In this document: one piece after another, positions 9,496-18,662 of the stretch
How positions within the stretch are numbered: the stretch's first letter is position 1
Layout of the letters: each line of letters begins with the position of its first letter
Assembly: GCA_003427395.1 (NCBI GenBank)
Contig: BFEA01000137.1
Span: forward strand, 1,608,630 to 1,647,343
Direction: 5' to 3'
From: Chara braunii
Lineage: Eukaryota; Streptophyta; Charophyceae; Charales; Characeae
Length of the DNA: 38,714 nucleotides
Program-made: the position numbers and the translations under genes
Notes under the pieces: generated by a model
What the model saw: the letters and a program-made list of their open reading frames with translations, nothing else
Told to the model about the DNA's origin: nothing
Database searches by the model: none

Positions 9496-9499
9496 TCGG
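9496..9499. other. Target-site duplication TCGG, right copy of E1
   Basis: Direct repeat of 1652-1655. The PLE frame resumes on the minus strand immediately outside this copy. Confidence 0.85.
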
Positions 9500-10356
9500 C
9501 TCGTAGATTCATTACTATTCTTCAATTTTTCTTGCAAGTGTCTGGCTCCCGTCAGGTTAAAGTGTGTCCTCCTCCGTCTTTTTATGAGGAAATTTAAACT
9601 CTGAGTCAGGTAACCCATCGCACTTCTGGTGGGATTAAGAAATGAAGGTACAATCGGTCTCTTTCTCCCAATGACTTTGTCCTTTGATATGATGTAGGCT
9701 GGTTGCAATATCCCTTTGTTGTCCCATTTCACAACCCTTTGTAGATTGAGCGACTCATACTGCGTCCTCATTTCTCTCAAGACATCATCTTCTTTCTTTG
9801 TAATCTTCTCATAGTTCTCATTATCGTTGTACATCATAGTCATACTTGCTTCATACAATACTGGGCATTCCACCAGTGTCGCCCCCAAGTTTCGGTCTAG
9901 TGGTGAGAGCACTAGACCCGCAAAATATTGTTTTAACCCCATAACGTACTCAGCATCATAGCCAACGTGGCGCAAGTCACTTTTTACACATATTTCTCTC
10001 CAATTTACATGCATCCTTTCTCCCGGACCAATCACGCCCATCTTCTTCAAAGGTTCCAGTGCGACGTTGCGTGCCATATTCACTTTTTTTTTTGTGAGGA
10101 GACTCCCTGACTGTGGTACGTTTTTTGCACTTTTTACAAAGTCTCAAATCCCTCCAGTGTCATCCAATCTAACCTGAACATGCCCATTGTATCTGGGCAG
10201 ATCGAAGTCTTTGCAAGTGCGAGTCTGACCACTTCCTCTTGCAAAACGCTGGTGATTATGCAGTATGTTCCCGACATATTTTTTTTTCTGCCAGACGGTT
10301 CTGATTCTGCCAATCAACAGATTAGATAGACAAACTGGACCAATATTCTCCTTCAT
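9496..10356 (-). pseudogene. PLE reverse transcriptase, N-terminal part (linker, RT1-RT2)
   Basis: This continues the single PLE frame after the endonuclease. A short linker with TCKDFDLPRYNGHVQVRLDD lies near 10205-10150 and corresponds to the region that carries a CxC motif in permuted PLEs; here only one of the two Cys is clear. From about 10083 the RT begins: VLSPLDRNLGATLVECPVLY (RT1-like, about 9907-9848) and GRKRPIVPSFLNPTRSAMGY (RT2-like, about 9654-9595). About 55 residues between these blocks, including a charged stretch, could hold the insertion-in-fingers domain reported for these elements, but I cannot confirm it. A TGA sits in frame at 10146-10144. The frame then meets E1 at 9499 and resumes at 1651 in the same phase. 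Confidence 0.85.
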
Positions 10357-10359
10357 TTA

Positions 10360-10773
10360 TTCTTTAGCACATGCATGTACTTTCCTTTTACTCACTTAAT
10401 CACAAAAAAGGAGCTTAATAGTAATCATGTGTCTTGGGTTAATACCAAACAATTTCTTTGTGACTCTGGTGATAATACCCCTATTGATTTGTCTCCCCCG
10501 ATTGGTACTCAACAATTTAACTCCCAGGTTTAATTCAACTAATTCCTCCAGATTCTTTTTATGCAGTCCTTGTCTCTTCCATGGTTGTCTGAAAATGGTT
10601 ATTACTTCAACTTTAGCAATCTCAAATCACCTTTTTGTTTTTCTTAGATCCGTAATATACCATTCACCTCCCATTTGGATGAGATGCTTGGCGTCTTTCA
10701 GCAAGCACGATCGCCCCTCAATTACCACTTTACTATGGTCATACAAGAGCTTGACCGAACCCCATGACTTCAG
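10360..10773 (-). pseudogene. PLE linker between endonuclease and RT, stop-interrupted
   Basis: The same reading frame continues through this stretch with stops at 10629-10627 (TGA) and 10398-10396 (TAA), then 10359-10357 (TAA). Between them it codes for basic, moderately hydrophobic segments such as HLIQMGGEWYITDLRKTKR and EVITIFRQPWKRQGLH, with no domain I recognise. The fact that the phase matches on both sides argues that it was once translated as part of one polyprotein. Confidence 0.65.
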
Positions 10774-11415
10774 TCATTGCTCCCCTTCATTATTCACCAA
10801 CAATATTTTCTTTTGGTCCCTTGCGCGCTTTAAAATTCTTAGGAGGTCAGGCTCAAAGTGCATTCCTAGCTGTTGACAGTAAAAAAACAACACATTTTTA
10901 CAACACACCACTTTGCCCCCTGACTTTCGTTTACGTCTAGGTTTCCTCCTATGGTTTGTTTTTCTTTTAACCATGTTCAAGCCTGGGTTCATACATCCAA
11001 TAATAAATTTCTCCATACTTGCCAATACGTTTTTATCCCCAAACCAAAGCGGTATTGCCACATAGTTGTTGGTGCCTACCTTACCCAACCACCTATGTAC
11101 TTTCTGTCTTGGCTCGCTGCCCACAGATCGAACATGTTCGGACCATCTAGTATGCAAAGCCCTCTCTGTCTTCCCAACATAGGTGAGCTTAAAGATAGGG
11201 GAAATCAAAAGGTAAACACAACTATTTTCAGTCATCAAGTTGGTGCATTCATCCTCCTTCAGATTCATCCAGTACTTAGTGAAACTCCTACCCCATTTTA
11301 TATCACCTCTAAGGCACAATGTTATGACTAGCAATTTTAATGAATTCCCAATTTCACAACTGATACTCCCTTCGTAGTGACTGGCCCAACCGGCCAGTTT
11401 CTTACAAGCTCTCAA
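10774..11415 (-). pseudogene. PLE N-terminal GIY-YIG endonuclease (Chlamys-like, no CCHH)
   Basis: The nuclease core spans about 11223-10975. CVYLLI is the GIY strand, TYVGKT the YIG strand, TRWSEH supplies the expected Arg and His, and SMEKFIIGCMNPGLN the later Glu and Asn region. In most PLE nucleases two Cys lie between GIY and YIG; here that place reads SPIF, so the CCHH zinc motif is absent, as reported for the Chlamys group of green algae and spike mosses. The order endonuclease then RT is the permuted one. A basic tail (KRKTNHRRKPRRKRK) follows. The protein would nick the target DNA. In-frame stops before and after (11502-11500 TAA, 10776-10774 TGA) break the frame without shifting it. 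Confidence 0.85.
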
Positions 11416-11499
11416 TAGTGCACGCTTACTGGCATGCTTCAGTTTCCCGCTATGTCGTCGTTTCTGGGCTTCTTCATCTGAGCTAGAACTGCTTTCCGA

Positions 11500-12801
11500 T
11501 TAGTCCTCTGATCCTTCACTCACCTTCTCATCATCAATGTCATCCTGCTCCTCCACTGTCTTCTCCATCTTCAATAGCACCTCAAAGTCAAGTCTGGCTA
11601 GCTCCCATACCTCAGCCTCTTTCNGCTTGTATGGTACCCCCTTCTTCTTGCACAGTTCCTGTATCTCAGTATAATGCATTGCATCGTAGTATACAACGCG
11701 ATCTTTAAAATACAGGCCNAACACACCTTCTTCAGTTTCTTTACCTTTTCCAGATTTTCCGCTCGATGGACCAGCCTCTCCTTTTTGTCCTGCATGCTCC
11801 ATCCCATTTGCCACATTCATCGTCCCCTGCTCTCCTCACATATTGCTAGTGCTTGCGTCTTTCCCTCTCGCTGCAAGCAGCTCCTTCATGAGGTCTTTCA
11901 ATTCGGCCACCTCCTTGCTCCCTTCTACTGATCTGTCAAACTTACTTCTAAGATTTTGCACCACAGCGTTTTGACCCTTGCTGCCTTCGTCCGAAGATAC
12001 TTCAACTGACTTTGCTTTTCTACCTGCTTTTCTCAGCAGGTTTGAACGTGATCTGACCTTCCCTTTCCTTTTTGCCGAAGACCCAGTATCCCTTTTCCTT
12101 TTTTCAGAGCTCAAATTTTCTCTCAACTCTCTCATCTCTTTCTCTGCTCTTAGCATTTTCAGCTCTTCCATCTCAGCCATCTTTAAACTCGACTTCTTCT
12201 CTACTTCCTCAAGTTTCTCAGACAGTATCATAATAGAACCTCCAAAGTTTAAGGCTATCCAATTCTTCATTTCCTCCTTTTTCCCTACCTCATCAACTTT
12301 CTCTTTCCCTTTGTCTTTGCCACCTTGCTTCTTGTTTTTCCCTTTACCTTGCATTTCTACTCCGGTGTCAGGTACTTTACCTTTTTTCTCCTCAACCTCC
12401 CATCCAAGTCCTCGTAATCTGACAATCTCCTCCAGGTCCTTCTTACGCACTTCCTCCACCGCGTCTTTCAACTTTAATTTCTCAATGAAGTCAGCATGTT
12501 CTCGTGTTAAGAACGCACGAGGTTGGTAGCTCCTGTTACCACGACCGTAACCCCCGCTGAATTGTCCCCCCGCCTGTGCAGGCACCCAGTTCGGACCCCC
12601 AACTGCCTAATTCGCAGTAGCTGGGTTCAGTCCATGACTCATCGGAAATGCATAAAGAGGGGTGGTATTCGGGAAGGATTGCGGAGCAGGGAAAGGATAT
12701 GGGTAGAATGCTTGAAAAGGAGGAAACGATGGGGCTGTTGCAGACTGGAAAGGAGGCAGAGGTGCTTGAGCTTGGGGAGGTTGTGGATTTGTATTCTCCA
12801 T
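11500..12801 (-). pseudogene. PLE N-terminal region (Pro-rich, coiled-coil, SAP-like)
   Basis: The earliest plausible start in the frame is the Met at 12801, which opens a proline- and aromatic-rich segment (PPFQAFYPYPFPAPQSFP). An in-frame TAG at 12609-12607 is followed by a Gly-rich patch and a highly charged, likely coiled-coil stretch of about 170 residues (KKSSLKMAEMEELKMLRAEK and similar) with several Lys-rich, nuclear-signal-like clusters. A TGA lies at 11838-11836. After it comes HYTEIQELCKKKGVPYK, which resembles the SAP DNA-binding helix pair, then an acidic end and a TAA at 11502-11500. Two ambiguous bases (11624, 11719) give unknown residues. It is probably the nucleic-acid-binding front of the PLE protein; no start signal can be proved. 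Confidence 0.65.
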
Positions 12802-13778
12802 CTTGTACCTCCCACAGTTCGACCACCTCCCCCACCCCCTTCCTCTACCCTGCGCCCGCATACGGTGCAACCTCCCACGTTCCGTAGCTTCCTTCCCCAC
12901 GTATCAGAAGGTAAGTATCTATATTAGGCGTTCCCACGATAATCGTCCATGATGTGATTGGTCGAAAAATCGTCACCTGGAGTAAGACGGCCGACCGCCG
13001 CACATAACACCCGAAGACGAGGTATCTGAAGGCGAAGCGATACGCAGACACATACGTTGTATTCCCCTATTCGGATTCACAAATCCGACGCTCGTCACAC
13101 GTGAAGAATGAGCGCCAGCGTCCGGGGGCGGCTGCGGCGAGACACCTGTCAACAAATACGTCGTCGTACGTCCCCAATGAAGTTTTCACAATCACTCACG
13201 TTCGAAGTGTCCACAATGGCGGTATCTCCATGCCACACCGTCGATGTTGGCAAGAAGTAACGTAACCCAATACTGTAACGAGCGCGCACCAATCCGTCAC
13301 ACTCCACCCTCGATTCTACTCTACCGCCACCTCCTCCCCAACCACGTATACACCCCCTTATGTGCCACGATCAAGACACCATCCAACCTCGCTTGATCTG
13401 ACGTTGCTGCCCCCCAAATTCCCTCAAGCCGTCNGGCCTCAGCCGGCGAAGTCCTCAGCACTCCTAACTCAAACGCACTCTCTCGGCTAGGATGCAATCA
13501 TGCCCATTATGTCAGTGGCACAGGCTCCAGCACACCAATCCGAAGTGAAAGAAAGAAACCAAACATTGTCAACGCTAAGGCCAACCAAGTGGCTGCACGA
13601 TGTGAAGATGACCCGCCAACTACCAAGAGTAAGATATGAAAACAAAATTCATGTGAAGAATAGAAAGAAAGAATAGAAAGACGCGAGTGAATGCTCATCT
13701 GCAACCCAAAAGTTGGCAATGGCGCTGCCAGATCCCTACCCCAAGCTACTGCATGGTCGATCTTGCAACTCTTTTGCA
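12802..13778 (-). other. Presumed PLE 5' UTR or flank, no gene seen
   Basis: About 1 kb between the PLE start and the downstream-positioned copy of its 3' UTR. In a tandem PLE arrangement this would hold the 5' UTR. The sequence is mixed in composition with short open frames only, and contains one ambiguous base (13434). I see no promoter that I could defend. Confidence 0.4.
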
Positions 13779-14280
13779 TAGATACAAAAATCAGGTGTCC
13801 ATGGACTTTACGTATCACAGCAAAGAACACCCAACGACGCTGGTAAAAACGTCGAGCGCTCGACCCTTCTGTCCGCTGCTCAGGCCAAGAGGAGTAAAAA
13901 CTCCCGGTAACTCTCTTTTATGTACTACGTATGCCACACGGCCATACCAGTGCCGACTCAATGTTACTCCCTACATGACCGTTGGTAACACAACCCGGCC
14001 AACTCAGCAAAGAAAATTGGAGAATGAAAAATAAAAAATAAATAAAATATAAAAATAATAAATAATAAACAGGAAAATTTACTTATCGGGAAACATCTCT
14101 CACATCGAACATCCGTACTAGGCCGATTTACCCAAGCCTCGTCATTGTTTTCCTTTTCACTTTTTTTGGCCGCTGGCCGGTGGAATCCTCCTTTTTTGAA
14201 AAAAGGTTCCAACCTTGAAAAATCCGTACCCCAATAGACCATATATCTCATGATAAAAAATGACCAAAAAAAAATCCAGC
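13779..14280 (-). repeat. PLE 3' UTR, copy B (pseudo-LTR-like)
   Basis: 13779-14234 matches 229-678 with scattered substitutions and in the same orientation. Beyond that point it carries about 46 further bases (AGACCATATAT, TCATGATA, CCAAAAAAAAATCCAGC) that recur in copy C but not in copy A. It lies upstream, in the PLE sense, of the full reading frame, as expected for a pseudo-LTR. Confidence 0.75.
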
Positions 14281-14480
14281 NNNNNNNNNNNNNNNNNNNN
14301 NNNNNNNNNNNNNNNNNNNNNNNNNNNNNNNNNNNNNNNNNNNNNNNNNNNNNNNNNNNNNNNNNNNNNNNNNNNNNNNNNNNNNNNNNNNNNNNNNNNN
14401 NNNNNNNNNNNNNNNNNNNNNNNNNNNNNNNNNNNNNNNNNNNNNNNNNNNNNNNNNNNNNNNNNNNNNNNNNNNNNNNN
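14281..14480. other. Assembly gap (200 N)
   Basis: A run of exactly 200 N separates copies B and C of the PLE 3' UTR. The round length suggests a placeholder, so the true distance and number of copies are unknown. Confidence 0.99.
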
Positions 14481-14720
14481 AATAAAATATAAAAATAAAA
14501 ATAATAAATAATAAAATTTACTTATCGGGAAACATCTCTCACATCGAACATCCCTACTAGGCCGATTTACCCAAGCCTCGTCATTGTTTTCCTTTTCATT
14601 TTTTTTGGCCGCTGGCCGGTGGAGTCCTCCGTTTTTGAAAAAAGGTTCCAACCTTAAAAAATCCGTACCCCAACAGACCATATATATCATGATATAAAAT
14701 AACAAAAAAAAAATCCAGCT
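14481..14720 (-). repeat. PLE 3' UTR, copy C (partial)
   Basis: This matches the right half of copy B, including the extra segment ending in AAAAATCCAGC, with few differences. Its left half is lost in the gap. Copies B and C are more like each other than like copy A in that they share this extra end. Confidence 0.75.
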
Positions 14721-15639
14721 TTTCTTTATTTTATTTTTTTTAATCTTCTTTAAATTGAATTTAGTTTTTTATTTTTTTTTAATTTTAAATGAAGTCGGAT
14801 TCCAAAAAAAAAAAGCTGGGTTGTAGGGCTTAAAATTCCCTACAAACCCATATATATATATATATATATATTTTAAGCTATTATTTAATTCAGGAAAATT
14901 CAAGTAAAATCGGGTCCGCGGTGCAGACCACGTCGGTCGCAGACGCAGCCCCATCTGCGTCTGCCATCCGAGATCGGACCTGCGGATGCGTCCGCGGGTT
15001 TTTCATAGCTTTTGTTGACAAATGATTGAAGAAGACTTGTGATCTGTTTGGCGTTGGACACTTGAACTCAAGATACTCTTTGTATAATGTGACTTTGATA
15101 ATATGAGCTGGCGAATCTGGTTATCATTCTATGTCGTCTTGTCTTTGTGTGAGACTACTTTATCTATGTGATGACAGTTACGCATGCACTGTGAACACTC
15201 CAGCAAGTTGTGAACAGTCAGGTTCCATGCACCATCTGAACGCGCTGAACATGCGTTCAAGGGGTGTGTGAGCGCGTTCAAACGCGCCACGTGGCATTGG
15301 GTAGGAGAAAAGTGAACGCACACCCCCGGCAGGCGTGCATGTGTGGGAAGCTACCGGGGGCACGAGCAATTTGAAAAAAATATATATATAAAAATTGTGT
15401 AGGTGTGTGTGTGTGTATGTGGTTGTGTTGCATGTGTGTGCCACATGAGTCATGCGTGAGTACGACACGTCATACTCGCGCTACTCCTACCAGCAACGTC
15501 GGCACACTGTGAGCAAGGTGTAAGCAAGGTGCAAGTCGCGGAGGTGATTTTAAACACGGCTGGGAGACATTTAATCTTGCCTTGTATTGAGAAGGAAAAA
15601 TACAAGAAACTTGATACTAACTCTCTGCACCTTTGTATT
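14721..15639. other. AT-rich and mixed spacer, (AT)n at about 14850-14871, no gene seen
   Basis: An AT-rich part with an AT dinucleotide run is followed by mixed sequence. Near 15210-15300 GCGTTCA and TGAACGC motifs recur in both orientations and could form a foldback. A (GT)n-like stretch lies near 15400-15435. The far end of E4 should be somewhere here, but I cannot place it. Confidence 0.5.
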
Positions 15640-16700
15640 ATTACGAGCATAGGACTGAACCGCCCTAACTTAAGGGTACGTTCAGCCTGCCCGAATTACC
15701 TTTATTATATTCTTCATTTGCTTTTCTCTTCTTCTTGTTTTACCTGACTTACTGACTGGCTATCCCAACTTAGGGTGCCCGGCCTGTCAGAATATAAGTT
15801 CATATAATATATATCAAAATTCTTTACTTTAGTTGATCTTTTTGTTCATGGCTTATGATTGAACCGCCCTAACTAAAGGGTACGCTCGGCCTCACAACAG
15901 AAAAATTTTCCAAAATTAAATAATAATTCTATAGTAAAATTACATTCTAAATTCTAAATTTTCATTATATCTTGAAAAATGTAATTCCAATTTTAAAATT
16001 TTCTGTCTTACTTGAAAACTTTCATTCCAAGAATGGGGTATCCCTTCTTATTTGAACTGCATATTAGAGATGGAATGAAAGTCTGGATGAGTTCATGAAA
16101 TATTTTAATTGGACTGTCATTCTATGTAAGGATTTTCAATCATAAATGGGTTGATCCAATCTACATTAAAAAATATTTGTTATAGTAGAATGAAAGTTTA
16201 ATTAAGACATTTCATAAACTCATCGAGACTTTCATTCCATCTTGAACAATAGATTTAGTTGGAAGGAAAAACTCATATTTAGACAAGAACTTATCAAATA
16301 AAACTGGAAATTTTAGAAATGGACGTACATTGGAATGATAATTTATAAATATGAAGGATGTTTTTTTAATGGAATGTTTTTTTAACTTTCATTTCTCGTG
16401 GGAACTTTTCTGTTGCATGCCTTTGTCCCCCTCAGAAGAAACATACACAGAACTGGGTCTACGCAACTTAGAATATTCCCAACTCTGTTTTCAGCAACCC
16501 ATAAAAAAAACATCAGGATTCTGAGTCCTCCCAACTTAGGGTGTTCGTCCTCCTATTCAGAAACCTAAAAAAAAAACAAGTGACTGTACCGTCCAACTTA
16601 GGATAGGCCCAGCCCTGAAAGATCATACAGTCTGTCCCGCAACCATAAATAAAACACAGCACTGAGCCCACATCAACTTAGAGGAGCTCAGCCTTGGGTT
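15640..16700 (-). repeat. Hairpin array of E4 (loop TAAGTT on the minus strand)
   Basis: On the plus strand AACTTA is flanked by pairing bases: CCCT/AGGG (15663-15676), CCC/GGG (15764-15775), CCCT-AACTAA-AGGG (15867-15880), CCC/GGG (16530-16541) and TCC/GGA (16592-16603); AACTTA also occurs at 16465 and near 16675. The last unit has a perfect outer stem CTGAGC/GCTCAG (16662/16686). Read on the minus strand the loop TAAGTT differs by one base from the TAAGAT loop of E1. Between 15900 and 16420 the array is broken by AT-rich sequence with ATGAAAGT repeats. Confidence 0.75.
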
Positions 16701-16929
16701 GACCCCGTCAAACGCATGCAGGCGCCTCCATCCCACCTTCCCCCACTTCATTCTGTCTGAATTCACTCAGAGTAAAAGTCTGATTTCTCACATACAACTG
16801 TTGGTTTACCCTTCACAATACATGTCTTGACATATATAGTAAAACAGAAAGTAATATCCTTACATAGTTGTATTCAGATACCCAGGGGATAGCAGATAGG
16901 GGAAGGGATCACATGCGTCAACGAAATTA

Positions 16930-17100
16930 CACATGAAGTTCCCTGCCTCGAGAACCCCGCCTGGGTTCCGGCAGAGCTCCCGCAATCGGTGGGTGGACCT
17001 CCCACAAGGTCTTGCTGGAGTCCTATGGGTTGCAATCCCGCCTGCCGCCTTCCTTTCGTAGCCTCAGACTAGACTGAGAGTAAGAAGGATAGAGGGAGAT
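16930..17100 (-). repeat. Conserved E-family block in E4
   Basis: Reverse complement of the block at 5880-6055 (E1) and 22318-22460 (E2), including GCAATCCCGCCTGCCGCCTTCC on this strand in place of its complement. It fixes E4's orientation. Confidence 0.8.
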
Positions 17101-18629
17101 ACAGTAGACTCTCGAGGTCCAAGGGGGATGCGCTCAGACTCACGGGAGAGGGCCTTGGAATCTGGACGCGCCTGAGGGTCCTGCAATGATGGCCAGTAAC
17201 GCAGCAGACGTAGCCAAGTCCTGTCCTGAATGCAGAATACGAGCCCGCAGACTGCCCTCCAAGTCACAGCAATAGGTCAAAGCAGCGTATGCTCTCTCCC
17301 TCGAGCCTACAGTCGTGCGTAGCTAATGCACAACAAGGTGTACAGCGAAATCCCCCAATCGAAACTACCGCAGAGTACTAGGTGCACAACAAAGTGGTAC
17401 CGCAACAATCCCTCAAAGACACAGCGCCACATAGCCTGAGTGTTGTAGCAGCCCGATCCAGCAGCAGTGTTAGTAACTGTAACAGCCCCCACTGGATCGC
17501 TGCAGCTGCCCAATAAGGCTCAATCAATACCTAGTCCGCGGCTGCAGCCTCCGAAAAAACAGTAACCATACAACCACCGTAGCAGTAGCATATGATGCGC
17601 ACAACAGCGGTCCGTAGTGGGGAACAGCGCCTGGCTTCCACCGTAGTTCCTAAAGTTGTGCCCAACACAGTGTCACAGTGTCGTACCGCTCAATACACAG
17701 CAACGTACATCCTACGATGTACTCAACATAATGCACAGTAGTGCACTCAGCAGTATGCTCAATACCGCAAAGTGGGACTCCTCAGTATGCTTCAGCACAT
17801 GCCCCTTCCCTCACAGTTTCCCCAGTGACATCAGTAACTTCTCACCAGCAGCAAACCTAAGTTGCTTCGCTGCCATACTTCTCACGAGGGTCGTGTTGAC
17901 GAGCTCGATGATCCTTACGTTCCTCCTTCCTGCCACCCACACAATTCATAAAAACCTCTTCCCTCCTGCCAACATGAGCGGATATAGTGTCAACTGTTGA
18001 GATGAGTGCCCCACAATGTCCAAAAGAGTGGGCATGAACCGTGGTTAGGACACCTAGCACAGTCTGAAAGAAAAGGCATCCAAAGCGTTCTTTAACAGGC
18101 AGTTACTGAAGCACGTAGAACCACCAGTCCTAGTAACCGAGTGACGTGACGTAATGACCCTGATCTCACAGCAACCACCGTAGCAGTATACAGATACTAG
18201 AAGTGGCAACCGTAGTACCATATGTCAAAAATCTCAACGATGTTGGAGAGAAACTTCCTTACGACTGTGCTCGAGGGCAGAACAATAACATCCGTAAGAT
18301 TCCCAGTTTCCGTGTGCAACAACCAACTTAACTAGATCTGTGTTAAAATCAATTGAAATCTCCCCAGTCACAGCCGCAATCAGTATATGCAGTCGCCCTA
18401 CTCTCCCTGGCTAATTACCTGTCTGTCCTTCTGAGAAACCTGTCAATTTGTTACCGTAGTTAGCTCAAAAAGTCATTCCCCCACTGTCTTCAGTAATAAG
18501 CTGTTTCCATGTCCTTGGCAATGACCCGTGCTCTACGCCTGCTTGTCATAGCGGCCAAGCAAAGCTGGCCCTGATACTGAGACCGGGGTAAACACATGTA
18601 GCAAGCACCACGCAACCATGCGGCGGATG
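17101..18629 (-). other. E4 internal region with short CAGTA/GTAGC repeats, no gene seen
   Basis: Between about 17300 and 18200 short motifs such as CAACA, GCAGTA, CGTAGCAGTA and CCGTAG recur irregularly. The counterpart in E2 (21840-22010) has many GACTGT, GGACTAC and CTGTAG words. This looks like an internally repetitive, fast-changing part of the family. No coding evidence. Confidence 0.5.
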
Positions 18630-18644
18630 GCGGTGTCGGTGCGA

Positions 18645-18662
18645 ATACCCTTACAAGGGTAT
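18645..18662. repeat. Subterminal palindrome of E2 (perfect)
   Basis: ATACCCTT-AC-AAGGGTAT, 8-bp arms with a 2-bp centre, 11 bp inside the left end. It is the intact form of the motif also seen in E1 and E4. Confidence 0.85.

Noticed and set aside
8999-9500. Ribosomal RNA gene or spacer
   Set aside because: Conserved, GC-rich and present twice, but none of the universal 18S, 5.8S or 28S core sequences is recognisable, and the segments are the right ends of E1 and E2.
9052-9597. 181-codon plus-strand open frame at the right end of E1
   Set aside because: It crosses the element boundary into antisense PLE, and the homologous E2 sequence does not keep the frame.
872-12609. Selenocysteine-coded PLE
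   Set aside because: TGA is frequent, and Sec-containing Naiads exist, but TAA and TAG also interrupt the frame and the unrelated gag shows the same pattern; decay is simpler. Kept only as an alternative.
15000-15020. Right end of E4 at TGTTGA near 15014
   Set aside because: Only a weak match to TGTCGG, the flanking bases do not match convincingly, and about 2 kb of expected E sequence is missing before it.
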